The notes under the pieces were generated by a model that saw nothing but the letters and a program-made list of their open reading frames with translations, searched no databases and was not told the origin of the DNA. A stretch of DNA of 64,000 nucleotides from Endozoicomonas elysicola (lineage in GTDB: Bacteria > Pseudomonadota > Gammaproteobacteria > Pseudomonadales > Endozoicomonadaceae), in contig NZ_JOJP01000001.1 in NCBI RefSeq assembly GCF_000710775.1, forward strand, positions 2,968,744-3,032,743, in the 5' to 3' direction. Position numbers and translations under genes: made by a program. Below, piece after piece: positions 1 to 9,318 of this stretch. Every line of letters starts with the position of its first letter. Position 1 is the stretch's first letter.

Positions 1-1
1 T

Positions 2-178
2 GTCAATCTTGCCCGTCACCTTGGGGTTGATGCCGATATGTCCTTGCGGAAGGCATGCCATAAATTTGATGGGCGCTTTCGCAAAATGGAAGCGCTTGCC
101 GCAACCAATGATCGGGCTTTTGAGCAGTTAACATTAGAAGAAATGGAAAACTACTGGCAGCAGATAAAGAGTGAATAG
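2..178 (+). CDS. mazG: MazG nucleoside triphosphate pyrophosphohydrolase, C-terminal end (partial)
   Basis: Only the last 58 codons lie in the window; the frame is open from base 2 and stops at TAG 176-178. The peptide contains VNLARHLGVDAD, then KFDGRFRKMEAL and a final LEEMENYW, which is the characteristic C-terminal helix set of MazG. The family hydrolyses NTPs to NMP and pyrophosphate in the cytoplasm, removing aberrant nucleotides and tuning the stringent response. The start and the metal-binding EExxE motifs lie outside the window. The match to the MazG C-terminus is good, but the short length limits certainty. Confidence 0.8.
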   Translation, partial: VNLARHLGVDADMSLRKACHKFDGRFRKMEALAATNDRAFEQLTLEEMENYWQQIKSE

Positions 179-253
179 TTAGCATTGAACTCACAGGGAT
201 AAACCCTTATGTGCTTACAGTGCTCAGTCTGGCGATGTTAATTAATTGATGGG

Positions 254-706
254 TTAGGCTTTAGATTTTTTTGCTAATAGTTTATCAAGATTATTGGCGA
301 AATCCTGACGGTCACTTTGGCTGATGGCTGAGACTCCACCCGTTTGAATACCGCTAGATCTTAGCGTATCCATAAAGTCCCGCATATTCAGTCGTGCCCT
401 GATATTGCTTTCGGTATATAGCTCGCCTCGCGGGTTTAATGCTAATGCACCTTTTTCAATGACTTCGGCTGCTAGAGGAATGTCAGCGGTAATGACTAAG
501 TCGTCACTGGTGATGCGTTTGACTATTTCACTATCCGCGACATCAAAACCAGAACTTACCTGCATGAATTTGATGTATTTAGACTTTGCCACTTGTAAAA
601 AATGATTCGCCACAAAAGTTGTTGGTGTTTTCGTACGCTCAGCCGCCCGGTATAAAATTTCTTTTATTACCAGAGGACAGGCATCAGCATCGACCCATAT
701 TTCCAT
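254..706 (-). CDS. yaiI: UPF0178 (DUF188) family protein YaiI
   Basis: This 150-residue protein has the family hallmark [14 protein letters not shown] at its N-terminus and a second conserved block, [19 protein letters not shown], in the middle. The length fits the UPF0178/YaiI/YqxD family, which has a PIN-like fold with conserved acidic residues. No biochemical role is firmly established for the family, so function stays open. It begins at ATG 706 on the minus strand. A palindromic repeat lies between it and the next minus-strand gene upstream. Confidence 0.9.
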   Translation of the reverse strand: MEIWVDADACPLVIKEILYRAAERTKTPTTFVANHFLQVAKSKYIKFMQVSSGFDVADSEIVKRITSDDLVITADIPLAAEVIEKGALALNPRGELYTESNIRARLNMRDFMDTLRSSGIQTGGVSAISQSDRQDFANNLDKLLAKKSKA

Positions 707-804
707 CGTAAAATTCCAGTGCTGATATGAGCAATTATTTTATTCTCTTAGAGCCTGATTAATCCAGTAACATTTCTGGTGTTCTTTGGCGCAGAAAAAA
801 ACTG

Positions 805-874
805 ACCACAGAGACCGCAAAGAGCATTTAGGGAGAGAGTTTCTTTCCTTTGTGCTCTTGGTGGTCTTTGTGGT
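805..874. repeat. Dispersed palindromic repeat, CCACAGAG family, copy 1
   Basis: A 70-bp imperfect inverted repeat has arms ACCACAGAGACC... and ...GGTCTTTGTGGT around an unpaired centre. Related hairpins beginning ACCACA(A/G)AG occur at 47066-47122 and 50381-50435, always between genes. This copy sits between the minus-strand hydrolase gene ending at 889 and the start of yaiI at 706, where it could act as a terminator or mRNA-stabilising stem. Confidence 0.7.
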
Positions 875-888
875 GCTATTTTTACATC

Positions 889-2016
889 CTAAGATTCATT
901 AGCAACTAAAGTCATTGAGCGATCAAAATTCTTTTTGAGGAAGCTTAATAAATCACTGTACGCCTGCTGCTTGGTTTCATCATCATTACCAATCAGGTAT
1001 CCGTACTTAAGGCAGTCCTTATACTTTGGTCCACTCTTCAGGCGTGAAGCAATTCTCTCTTCCCGTGTAGGCTGGTCTGAAAGCTTTAAAATGTGTTCAC
1101 CATTGATAAGAGGGAAGCCTTTTGGATCATAGGTAACTTCGCAACCGGCAATATAAGGGGCATCTTCTTTCAGAGCCTGAGGAGCAAGATTTTCCCAGGA
1201 ATGACCAGCTCCCTGATAAATAATGCTGTTTACATCCACGTTCAGTGCACGCAGCTCTTTTTCCCGGGCTGCACAGGCTTTCAGTTCATTAGAGAAGTCT
1301 TCTGTGCCTCTGAGGGTTAACAGGGGTTTACCATTGGTGGCCTGAGTGCCGAGGTTCTGAAAGCAGGGGCCGTAGACATCGACGTATAAACTGAAGCCAT
1401 CGGTTCCTGGTGCAAGAATGTTGTGGAAACGCTCATCCATCGCAAGCCTGCTCGCCATGCCGCCATATGAAAAGCCCATGACCCCAATTTTTGAGCCATC
1501 AACCAAAGGGCTGCTTTGCAGCAGTTTATAAACTGAATAAGCATCGGTAATGACATCAAACTCGGTGACTGCATTCACCTTCATCATATAGTTGGTGTCT
1601 TCAGTAACTCCACGGGGTTGGTAATAGTCAACAACTACAGCCGCTATGCCATTTTCATTAAGGAGCTTGGCGTACTCATGCTCCCGACCGGGAGATATTC
1701 CTCCACTGCCGTGTAGGATAACCATTGCCGGTACAGGCTGATCGCTAGTGGCAATATCAGGTATATAAAGGTGTCCCATTCCAGTGGTAGGTCTGGCGTC
1801 TTCCATGTTGTTCAACAAGACATCCAGATCGAATGGTGTAGCGCTTTGATAGTAGATGGTGCCGGTTGAGTTTTCATCCAGTTGGGCTATGGGTTCTGGA
1901 TAATCAGGAAATGACGGAAAGATAAGGCCGACCAGAAAGGCTTGAACCGCCGTGATCTGTAGTAACCCTGCTGTAGCAACAACCAGGGCAAGCAGACTGA
2001 GTATGGCTTTTTTCAT
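889..2016 (-). CDS. Dienelactone hydrolase family protein, membrane-anchored or exported
   Basis: A 375-residue alpha/beta hydrolase. The N-terminus MKKAILSLLALVVATAGLL is a signal peptide or signal anchor, placing the enzyme in the periplasm or at the membrane. The oxyanion segment VILHGSGG comes first, then the nucleophile elbow GFSYGG (Ser of G-x-S-x-G), and a late GAGHSWENL supplies the likely catalytic His. These are features of the dienelactone hydrolase branch, which cleaves esters or lactones; the substrate cannot be read from sequence. It is longer than classic dienelactone hydrolases (about 230-250 residues) because of N- and C-terminal extensions. The start ATG at 2016 has a GAAAGAG stretch about 8 bases upstream. 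It is followed by the palindromic repeat at 805-874. Confidence 0.8.
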   Translation of the reverse strand: MKKAILSLLALVVATAGLLQITAVQAFLVGLIFPSFPDYPEPIAQLDENSTGTIYYQSATPFDLDVLLNNMEDARPTTGMGHLYIPDIATSDQPVPAMVILHGSGGISPGREHEYAKLLNENGIAAVVVDYYQPRGVTEDTNYMMKVNAVTEFDVITDAYSVYKLLQSSPLVDGSKIGVMGFSYGGMASRLAMDERFHNILAPGTDGFSLYVDVYGPCFQNLGTQATNGKPLLTLRGTEDFSNELKACAAREKELRALNVDVNSIIYQGAGHSWENLAPQALKEDAPYIAGCEVTYDPKGFPLINGEHILKLSDQPTREERIASRLKSGPKYKDCLKYGYLIGNDDETKQQAYSDLLSFLKKNFDRSMTLVANES

Positions 2017-2110
2017 GGGAGAGGCTCTTTCTTATTGTTCTAATGAGCGCTCCATTGTCTTTATTGAGGATTGCTCCTCACATCATCCGATCAGACGATT
2101 TTACGAGTGC

Positions 2111-2911
2111 TCAGATGTTTGACTTAATCATCAGTTGTTCATAGTCATAGGTGAGGTCATTCATTTTCTTAAGAATGGATTCCGTGGTTACTGACACCAT
2201 GTTGGGGACAAACTGGCCCTGGTCGCTGATTTTAAAGCCGGCATTGGTAAAGTCCCATTGACTTTGTACTTTTGTCAGCTTTTTATTAATCTCGGCCGAA
2301 TTTAATGCCGATTGACGCAACGTTTTCAGTGCCCCATCAAACTCAATGATAGCGGTATCTAATTCACTGCTGACTGCTTCGTCACGAATACCCCAGGCGC
2401 TGGCAATATAAAGCTTGGCTATCCGTTGACTCAGCATCCGCTGTCGGCCGGAAACATCAACCAGATTCCCCGCCTCATGCTTTACGTGTTCTGAAATGGC
2501 CTTGACGACAGCCTCACTGCTGGCCAGTAACTGGTCGCTCATGGCAATGACCGTTAATGCTTCATTACGACTGGGGCGGGTGAGTACTTTAAATCGGTAG
2601 TCTTGCCAGATGGCTGCTACCTCATTAAGGCTTTGTTTGATGTTATCGTTAGGAGCGTAGTCCTGGAGTTCAATGAACTGCTGTTCAAACAGGGCAATGC
2701 TGATATCCAGCTCTTTCGAGGCAACATCCGGGTTTACATCAGAGCCAATCATAATGTAGCTTTTGGCGATTCTCTGGCTAAGCATCCGCTGTCGGCCGGC
2801 CTTGTTGATGGCTTCAGCATCATTGATCGTCGCAAGAGCTGGAATAGAGGTTGTGATCAGGCTGAGCATAAAACCCAGGAATATCGATTTCTGGAATAGT
2901 TGTTTTAACAT
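2111..2911 (-). CDS. Exported protein with two tandem PilJ-type sensor modules
   Basis: A 266-residue protein with a cleavable-looking signal peptide ending near SIPALA. It carries two copies of the motif GRQRMLSQRIAK, at about residues 39-50 and 155-166, each followed by an all-helical stretch. This motif marks the PilJ/NarX-type N-terminal sensor domain usually found outside the membrane in chemoreceptors and nitrate sensor kinases. Here no transmembrane helix, HAMP or signalling domain follows, so the protein is probably a free periplasmic binding or adaptor protein. It is transcribed away from rluF, sharing a short intergenic region with it. A role as a soluble ligand binder is inference. 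Confidence 0.75.
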   Translation of the reverse strand: MLKQLFQKSIFLGFMLSLITTSIPALATINDAEAINKAGRQRMLSQRIAKSYIMIGSDVNPDVASKELDISIALFEQQFIELQDYAPNDNIKQSLNEVAAIWQDYRFKVLTRPSRNEALTVIAMSDQLLASSEAVVKAISEHVKHEAGNLVDVSGRQRMLSQRIAKLYIASAWGIRDEAVSSELDTAIIEFDGALKTLRQSALNSAEINKKLTKVQSQWDFTNAGFKISDQGQFVPNMVSVTTESILKKMNDLTYDYEQLMIKSNI

Positions 2912-2968
2912 GTCCGTATCTGTGAATTGCTATTGATTTGAGAGGCGGATAATACATGAAATTTTCAT

Positions 2969-3676
2969 ATGATTCGCCTGTCAAAATACATTGCTGATGC
3001 CGGTGTCTGTTCGAGACGCCAGGCTTCCCGGCTTATTGAAGCTGGTTTGGTTCAGGTCAATGGTCGACATGGTTTGCATATTGATCGTATAAAAAACGGT
3101 GACATGGTAGTGGTCGATGGTCAGGAAGTTATGACCAATACCGAGAAAGTCTATTTTCTGTATAACAAACCGGTTGGCGTTGACTCAGTCTGTGATTGGG
3201 AAGATGGCTCAAGCATTGTTCATCATCTGCCAAAGGTTGAAAATAACATCAGGGTTTTTCCGATAGGCAGGCTTGATAAAGACTCCCATGGATTAATGTT
3301 GCTCACTAATCATGGTGAGTTATGCCACAAGTTGCTGCATCCGGACTTTTATCACGAGAAGGAATACCTGGTTTGTGTCGATCAGCCTTTGTCTGACGAT
3401 TTTTTGTTATCAATGTCGGCAGGTGTTCGCTATGGTGGGGTTATTACAAAGCCCTGCCGTATTCAAAAAGTAGCAGACCAATGGTTTCAGATCATTCTGA
3501 CCCAGGGGCTTAACCGTCAAATCCGCCGGATGTGCCGTTCTCTCGGCTATCGTGTTCTTGAGCTGCAGCGTATTCGTATGGTGAATTTGCAGTTAGGTAA
3601 CTTAATGCTCAATAAGCACCGAAAACTGACGGATAATGAAGTTATCGGGCTGTTACGGGATACAGGCCATCAGTAG
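2969..3676 (+). CDS. rluF: 23S rRNA pseudouridine synthase RluF
   Basis: A 235-residue RsuA/RluB/E/F-family enzyme. An N-terminal S4 RNA-binding domain (RLSKYIADAGVCSRRQA, residues 3-19) precedes the catalytic domain with GRLDKDSHGLMLLTN, whose Asp is the catalytic residue. The later GLNRQIRRMC is the family's conserved C-terminal motif. The spacing and segments such as HEKEYLVCVDQP match RluF, which isomerises U2604 (and U2605) of 23S rRNA, more closely than RluB or RluE. Its 3' end overlaps the convergent GNAT gene by 24 bases. Confidence 0.88.
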   Translation: MIRLSKYIADAGVCSRRQASRLIEAGLVQVNGRHGLHIDRIKNGDMVVVDGQEVMTNTEKVYFLYNKPVGVDSVCDWEDGSSIVHHLPKVENNIRVFPIGRLDKDSHGLMLLTNHGELCHKLLHPDFYHEKEYLVCVDQPLSDDFLLSMSAGVRYGGVITKPCRIQKVADQWFQIILTQGLNRQIRRMCRSLGYRVLELQRIRMVNLQLGNLMLNKHRKLTDNEVIGLLRDTGHQ

Positions 3677-4090
3677 AAAATCGTTTCCCTGTTGCTGATA
3701 TCGCTGGTAAGGCTCCAGGATGTCAGCAGGGACGTTCTCTAATACCGGCAACATAAACCCTGCTTTTATATAAAAGGTCTCAAGGTGGGGGTAGGGATAG
3801 CACCAGCACGTTTCAGATTTCAGGTCTGACAGTGTGGCTGTGAGCAGTAGTGAGCCAATACCCTGCCTTCGAACATGGTTCCCGACCCAGACACTTCTCA
3901 ATAAATAACCGGCTGACTTCTGGCTGGCTCTCAGTCCAGCCAAAATATCTCCCTGTTGATCACGGACAACCCAAACCCGTTCATCACCTCTGGCTTTACC
4001 TTTATGACCATTTTCCTTAAAAAAACGGTTCACCAAAGGAAAGGCAATAGGGTTGAGTTCCTCCACTGTGAATAGGGTTGGTCTTGTCAT
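3653..4090 (-). CDS. GNAT family N-acetyltransferase
   Basis: A 145-residue single-domain acetyltransferase. The acetyl-CoA pyrophosphate loop is seen as RRQGIGSLLL (motif A, R/Q-x-x-G-x-G), preceded by the beta-4 strand LLRSVWVGNHV. The C-terminal FYIKAGF is motif B. Such enzymes move acetyl groups to amines of small molecules or proteins; the substrate is not evident. Its stop overlaps the convergent end of rluF, and it lies 5 bases downstream of trmJ on the same strand, so the two are probably cotranscribed. Confidence 0.8.
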   Translation of the reverse strand: MTRPTLFTVEELNPIAFPLVNRFFKENGHKGKARGDERVWVVRDQQGDILAGLRASQKSAGYLLRSVWVGNHVRRQGIGSLLLTATLSDLKSETCWCYPYPHLETFYIKAGFMLPVLENVPADILEPYQRYQQQGNDFLLMACIP

Positions 4091-4095
4091 AGCAG

Positions 4096-4830
4096 CTACT
4101 GTTTTTTTGCCGATTTCTGGACTGCTCCAAGAATTCCACGCAGCATGCTCAGTTCTTTTGCTTCGGGTCGTGCACGGTTAAAAAAGCGGCGAAGCCTTGT
4201 CATAACCAGACCGGGGTGCTGTTTAATAATAAAATTGATATCGGTCAGCGTAGATTCGAGATGCTCGTAGAAAAGCTCAAGCTCTTTGTTGAGGGGGTAG
4301 GCGTGCTCAGGCTTATCATTTGCGTAACTGTCTGCCTCTTTGAGAGAGGCCTTGTAGATTTCATAGCACAGGATCTGGATGGCAGAAGCGACATTCAGCA
4401 CAGGATACTCAGGGTTTGCATCAATGCTGGTGTGAAAGTGACATTTTTCCAGTTCGCTGTTGGTAAGCCCCATGGTTTCCTGTCCAAAGACCAGCGCAAC
4501 CGGAGCCTGCTGAGACTCTGATAAGAGTTGTTCTGCACAGTGTTCAGCATCAAGCATAGGGCGAGAGAACGAGTGTGTTCGAGTTCTGGCGCTGGTACCG
4601 ATTACTAAAGAACAATCGGCAATGGCTTCATCCAGTGTTTCAAACAACCGGGCATTTTCAAGCACGTCGAGGGCGCCAGCGGCCATAGAATCAGCTTCTG
4701 GCGCAGGAAAACGCTGGGGACTTACCAGGCAAAGGTCACTCAGTCCCATGGTTTTCATGGCTCTGGCAGCGGAACCTATGTTACCCGGGTGGAAAGTATT
4801 GATAAGGATTATGCGAATATTCTGAAGCAT
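4096..4830 (-). CDS. trmJ: tRNA (cytidine/uridine-2'-O-)-methyltransferase TrmJ
   Basis: A SPOUT-class methyltransferase of about 244 residues. The N-terminal NIRIILINTFHPGNIGSAARAM and the trefoil-knot motif VALVFGQETMGLTN, followed by PVLNVASAIQILCYE, are diagnostic. TrmJ methylates the ribose of nucleotide 32 in several tRNAs using S-adenosylmethionine. The ATG at 4830 (MLQNIRI) is preferred over a TTG three codons upstream because it matches the usual family start; the Shine-Dalgarno is weak for both. In many gammaproteobacteria trmJ stands next to suhB or isc genes, but here it precedes a GNAT gene. Confidence 0.9.
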   Translation of the reverse strand: MLQNIRIILINTFHPGNIGSAARAMKTMGLSDLCLVSPQRFPAPEADSMAAGALDVLENARLFETLDEAIADCSLVIGTSARTRTHSFSRPMLDAEHCAEQLLSESQQAPVALVFGQETMGLTNSELEKCHFHTSIDANPEYPVLNVASAIQILCYEIYKASLKEADSYANDKPEHAYPLNKELELFYEHLESTLTDINFIIKQHPGLVMTRLRRFFNRARPEAKELSMLRGILGAVQKSAKKQ

Positions 4831-4991
4831 GATGACCAATGATTTCGGATCAGAACCAAAAGCGCGTAATTATAGGGGGTGTCGCTATCTGAAAACCAGC
4901 TTGTATGTTCGTGGTGGCTGTACATGGTGACGGGCGATCGACTTATGTACAATGCCCTTCTTTGGTATGCAGTCCGGAAAATCGGTAAAGA

Positions 4992-6800
4992 ATGAGTCAA
5001 ACAACGCAAAAACAAGCCTATCGATGGCTGTTGAGGCAGATAAAGCCAGCCCGGCATTGGCTGCTGATCTCAATGCTCCTTGGCTTGCTCAGTGGGATCT
5101 TTTTAATTGTGCAGGCTTCTATTATGGCCAGCATGATTCACCAATTGGTGATGGAAAATGCCACTAGAGAAATGTTAAATCATGATTTTCTTTTGATTTT
5201 ATTGCTGGTGATTATTCGTGGTGTTTGTGCCTGGGGGCGAGAGTTTTGTGGATTCAGGGCGGGCGCCAGTGTTCGAGTTGAAGTAAGAAAGCTTCTTCTG
5301 GATAAGCTGAGACGGCTGGGTCCTCTGGTGATTGGTGAAAAGCCTGCCGGCAGCTGGTCGGCGATTGCGGTTGAGCAGGTAGAAGAGTTGCAGGAGTTTG
5401 TTGCTAAATATTTGCCCCAGATGGTTCTGGCTGTATCGATTCCTGCGATTATGCTGGTAGTTGCTTTTCCTGAAAGCTGGGTTGTCGGCATTATTTTCCT
5501 GGGTACCGCACCGCTTATTCCTACATTTATGATTCTTGTGGGCATCAAGGCAGCTCAGGCTAACCGTAAAAACTTTCAGGCGCTTTCGCGTTTGGGGGGC
5601 TTTTTTCTTGACCGCCTGCAGGGGTTGGAAACGTTAAAGTTATTTCATCGTACCCAGTTTGCAGAAGAGCAGCTATCCGGTGCCAGTGAAGACTTTCGGG
5701 TAAAGACCATGGAGGTTCTTCGGCTGGCATTTCTCTCTTCAACGGTGCTTGAGTTTTTCGCCTCGGTGTCCATTGCACTGGTTGCCGTATTTCTGGGTAT
5801 GAGTTTCCTGGGGCATCTCACCTTTGGAGGTGAGGTGACATTATATACTGGCCTTTTCCTGTTACTTCTGGCCCCTGAGTACTACCAGCCCCTGCGGGAA
5901 CTGGGAACGTATTATCATGCAAAAGCAAAAGCCGTCGGTGCGACAGAAGAGATATTGGCGGTCCTTTCCAGGGAAGAGCCTGAGGTTCATCGTGGCGGGT
6001 TAATTATTCCCTCAGAAACGCCATTAACCATTGAGGTAAGAGCACTTTCTGTATTTGCCAGTGTAAAAACTGAGGTTGAACCAGAAGCGTCTGCCTGCCA
6101 GAAAAATAGCAATCAGTATTTGCTTGATCAACTGTCGTTCACCATAAAACCGGGTAGCCGGGTTGGTATTGTTGGGAGCAGTGGTGCCGGTAAAACTACG
6201 CTCATTAATGCCTTGATGGGGTTCTGGAATTATCAGGGAGATATTCTGGTGGCAGGCCAATCTTTAGCCGCTACTGACCTTGATAGCTGGAGAAAAGAGA
6301 TTGCCTGGCTTGGACAGCACCCCTTGATTGTTCATGGCACTGTTTATGACAACATTGCATTTGGGCGAGCGGTTACTCCTGATCAATGCTTGAAAGCGCT
6401 GGAAAAGGCTCAGGGCTTGGATATTCTGGAAAGGCTGCCCGATGGTTTGGACAGTTCACTGCAGGAACAGGGCGGTAATCTCTCGGTAGGGCAGGCTCAG
6501 AGAATTGCACTGGCTCGAGCTCTGGTGATGCCGGTCCGTTTATTGGTTCTGGATGAACCTACGGCCAGTCTTGATTCTGCCAGTGAAACACTGGTACTGG
6601 ATGCACTCAGTGCCATTCCCAGGGACTGTACGGTGATTACCATAACTCATCGAATCAACCAGCTGACTGCCATGGACCAGATACTGATGCTGGATAAGGG
6701 GCGACTGGTTGCCGATGGTTCTCCATCTTCTCTGATGGAAGGGAATCCTCAGTTCCAGCAGTTTGTCACTATGTACAGTGGGAGTCTGGATGATGAATGA
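4992..6800 (+). CDS. cydD: Cysteine/glutathione ABC exporter subunit CydD
   Basis: A 602-residue ABC half-transporter. Residues about 1-320 hold six membrane helices (for example LLISMLLGLLSGIFLIVQA and LLLILLLVIIRGV). The ATPase domain follows, with Walker A GSSGAGKT, signature LSVGQAQR, Walker B LLVLDEP and a switch His in ITHR. CydD pairs with CydC to export cysteine and glutathione to the periplasm, which is needed to assemble cytochrome bd oxidase. The stop overlaps the start of cydC by about 11 bases, indicating translational coupling. No cydAB genes are visible nearby. Confidence 0.93.
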   Translation: MSQTTQKQAYRWLLRQIKPARHWLLISMLLGLLSGIFLIVQASIMASMIHQLVMENATREMLNHDFLLILLLVIIRGVCAWGREFCGFRAGASVRVEVRKLLLDKLRRLGPLVIGEKPAGSWSAIAVEQVEELQEFVAKYLPQMVLAVSIPAIMLVVAFPESWVVGIIFLGTAPLIPTFMILVGIKAAQANRKNFQALSRLGGFFLDRLQGLETLKLFHRTQFAEEQLSGASEDFRVKTMEVLRLAFLSSTVLEFFASVSIALVAVFLGMSFLGHLTFGGEVTLYTGLFLLLLAPEYYQPLRELGTYYHAKAKAVGATEEILAVLSREEPEVHRGGLIIPSETPLTIEVRALSVFASVKTEVEPEASACQKNSNQYLLDQLSFTIKPGSRVGIVGSSGAGKTTLINALMGFWNYQGDILVAGQSLAATDLDSWRKEIAWLGQHPLIVHGTVYDNIAFGRAVTPDQCLKALEKAQGLDILERLPDGLDSSLQEQGGNLSVGQAQRIALARALVMPVRLLVLDEPTASLDSASETLVLDALSAIPRDCTVITITHRINQLTAMDQILMLDKGRLVADGSPSSLMEGNPQFQQFVTMYSGSLDDE

Positions 6801-8469
6801 CCTGTGGCTTTTCCTGAAGCTGTATCGGCAATACCTGGGCATGCTGTCACTGGGAATTCTTCTGGCGATTGTCACTTTGCTAGCCAGTCTCAGCCTACTA
6901 TCGCTTTCTGGGTGGTTCATAACGGCTACTGCTATTGCTGGTTTGACCTTTACAACAGCACAGACGTTTAACTTTTTTACCCCTGGGGCTGGTGTTAGAG
7001 GGTTTTCGATTGCCCGTACTGCGGCTCGCTATGCTGAGCGACTGGTGAGCCATGACGCCACGTTTCGTTTACTTTCTGGCTTACGCAGCTGGTTTTTCAG
7101 TAAGCTGATTCCCATTTCACAGGAGCAGCTGGGTCAATATCGAAAGGGTGAGTTACTGGATCGGCTGGTGGCTGATATCGATGCACTGGACCAGCTTTAT
7201 CTGAGGCTCATCAGCCCTCTGTTATCTGCTCTGATGGTTACGATGCTCTTTTCGCTCTTCCTATGGTTTTTTAGCCCGACGGTGGCGATGGTGGCTTTTG
7301 TTGTGATGATTCTATGGATTGTCTCCATGCCTTTGTTGTTCTATGTTCTGGGCCGGAAAACCGGTGAATCCATGGGGGTCAGGCAGGCTCGCCTTCGGCA
7401 GCAGGTGCTGGACTATTTGCAGGGGATGGCTGAGCAGCAGATATACGGCAGTGATGCAAACAGCCGATCAGTGATCGCCGGTTCAGAGCAGGCATTAATC
7501 AAGGATCAATCCCGTATGGCGGCTCTTGAGGGATTGGGTTCTGCGCTGTTTGTGTCCGGATCGGGCGCCGCTGCATTATTGGTTCTGTATATTGCCAGCA
7601 GTGAAATGGCTACCGGTGCAGTCAGTGGGCCAGTAATGGTGATGATGGTGTTTGGTATGCTGGCCAGTTTTGAAGCACTGATGCCGCTGCCTTTAGCCTT
7701 TCAGTTTCTCAGCCATACCCGGCATGCGGCCAGCCGCCTGCGTAAGGTTGTCAGTACGCCGACAGTGAACTTCCCGGATATAGCCTCCAACCTTTCTGTG
7801 AGCGGCGAAATTCAATTCAATGATGTTGCTTGTGGCTATAGCCATGGGCAGGAAATCTTTACTCAACTCTCATTAACCATTCCTGCAGGTAGTCATGTTG
7901 CCCTTTTAGGGAAGACAGGATGCGGTAAATCAACCCTGATCAAATTATTGAGCCGGGGGCTGGAGCCACTCACCGGTCAGGTCTGCATTGATCAACAGGA
8001 TATTCATCGTTTTTCAGAGCAGGAATTGTACCGGGCAATCACCTTTGTGCCTCAGAAAACCCACGTATTCAGTGCAACATTGAGAGAAAACCTGAAGTTG
8101 GCTGCGTCACAAGCGAGCGATGAGGAGCTTATGAATGTCGTTCGAAGCTCTGGTCTCGATAGGCTGGCTGCTGCAAGGAATGGAGAGAGTGGTTTGCTGG
8201 ATACCTGGCTGGGGCAGGGTGGTATCGCCTTGTCTGGTGGTGAGCAGCGTCGTTTGGCTATTGCCAGGGCTATGTTGAAGGCTTCGCCGATTCTGGTCAT
8301 GGATGAGCCTGGTGAAGGCCTGGATATTCAAAGTGAACAAACACTGATGGATGCAGTGCTCAGTCAGTTCAGAGAAAGCACTGTCATTATGATCACCCAT
8401 AAAACCACGACCCTTGAAAAGATGGATCAAGTCTATCGAATGGAAAATGGTAGCCTGATGAAGCTTTAG
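6790..8469 (+). CDS. cydC: Cysteine/glutathione ABC exporter subunit CydC
   Basis: Partner half-transporter, about 560 residues. An N-terminal membrane domain (MLSLGILLAIVTLLASLSLL onward) is followed by an ATPase with Walker A GKTGCGKST, signature LSGGEQRR and Walker B ILVMDEP. The N-terminal SLSGWFITATAIAGL is typical of CydC. Two adjacent ATG codons, 6790 and 6793, lie inside the end of cydD; GGGAG at 6780-6784 is spaced correctly for either. An upstream in-frame ATG at 6763 would add nine residues with no family match and is not chosen. The two subunits form one heterodimeric inner-membrane exporter. Confidence 0.93.
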   Translation: MMNDLWLFLKLYRQYLGMLSLGILLAIVTLLASLSLLSLSGWFITATAIAGLTFTTAQTFNFFTPGAGVRGFSIARTAARYAERLVSHDATFRLLSGLRSWFFSKLIPISQEQLGQYRKGELLDRLVADIDALDQLYLRLISPLLSALMVTMLFSLFLWFFSPTVAMVAFVVMILWIVSMPLLFYVLGRKTGESMGVRQARLRQQVLDYLQGMAEQQIYGSDANSRSVIAGSEQALIKDQSRMAALEGLGSALFVSGSGAAALLVLYIASSEMATGAVSGPVMVMMVFGMLASFEALMPLPLAFQFLSHTRHAASRLRKVVSTPTVNFPDIASNLSVSGEIQFNDVACGYSHGQEIFTQLSLTIPAGSHVALLGKTGCGKSTLIKLLSRGLEPLTGQVCIDQQDIHRFSEQELYRAITFVPQKTHVFSATLRENLKLAASQASDEELMNVVRSSGLDRLAAARNGESGLLDTWLGQGGIALSGGEQRRLAIARAMLKASPILVMDEPGEGLDIQSEQTLMDAVLSQFRESTVIMITHKTTTLEKMDQVYRMENGSLMKL

Positions 8470-8574
8470 TCTGTCATTGATGGCGGAGAAGTCTTCTATC
8501 TGGCATGATTTTTGGCTTGGATTATTTTTTGCTTCGGTCGATGTCTGCTAGCAGGGATTGGCTGGAGAAAGCGT

Positions 8575-9318
8575 GTGAAAAAATACCTGTTCATTATGTT
8601 TGCGATAGTCTGGGCGGTTTCAGGATGGATGAAAGACCAGTTACCTGAAAGACCAGGGGCAGTCGCTGGATTAATGAATGATCCTATTCAGACTCCAGCT
8701 CGTGTAAAGCCATTTATGACTCAGGTAGGAGGGGAGCGCTACGAGATCACGCCCAGATACGACTATGAGCAGTGGGGAATGGTTGTCTCATATCACCACA
8801 GTGATTCATGGATGGATCGTGTTCATGAAAAATGGGCTGATAACCTCAATATTAAGGATTTATGTGTTATTTGGGGGGCTGCCAATATGGATCCTTCCAT
8901 CTATAAAAATGTTGAATTCTCAAGTGGTCAGTGGACCTGTTATACATGGATTGATGACCCTGTGGTATACAACCGTTTTGATGGAGTCCGTTTGGCTAAT
9001 AATCACATGTTAGCGGACGATCCAGAGATAGCAGAGGCGATTCTTGATTCCAATTATGGAGATATTGTTCATATAAAAGGTTATCTCTCTAATTATCGAG
9101 GCCGGAAAATAACCCGGGGAACCAGTATTACACGTACAGATACGGGTAATGGCGCTTGTGAAACTATCTATGTTACTGACTTTTCAATAATTCATGATGC
9201 TAATAAAGACTGGGATATGCTGTATCGCTGGTCTTCGTACCTATTGTTAGCGCTGATTAGCTGGGTGTTATTTTTTGGATCACTACCCATTTTAAGAGAT
9301 TTATTACGAAGAGAATAA
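8575..9318 (+). CDS. Unknown protein with N- and C-terminal membrane helices
   Basis: I do not recognise the family. A GTG start at 8575 follows GGAG at 8564-8567 with seven bases between, which is much better than the TTG at 8512. The product has about 247 residues: an N-terminal helix (YLFIMFAIVWAVSGW), a long polar domain presumably on the outer face of the inner membrane, and a C-terminal helix (YLLLALISWVLFFGSLPIL) ending in basic residues. The middle contains GDIVHIKGYLSNY and a Cys-containing segment LCVIWGAAN, features seen in some OB-fold-like exported proteins, but the resemblance is too weak to name. It lies about 100 bases after cydC and may share its transcript. Confidence 0.6.
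   Translation: MKKYLFIMFAIVWAVSGWMKDQLPERPGAVAGLMNDPIQTPARVKPFMTQVGGERYEITPRYDYEQWGMVVSYHHSDSWMDRVHEKWADNLNIKDLCVIWGAANMDPSIYKNVEFSSGQWTCYTWIDDPVVYNRFDGVRLANNHMLADDPEIAEAILDSNYGDIVHIKGYLSNYRGRKITRGTSITRTDTGNGACETIYVTDFSIIHDANKDWDMLYRWSSYLLLALISWVLFFGSLPILRDLLRRE

Noticed and set aside
8512-8574. TTG start for the unknown gene at 8575.
   Set aside because: There is no Shine-Dalgarno before it, whereas the GTG at 8575 follows GGAG at seven bases and begins a normal membrane helix.
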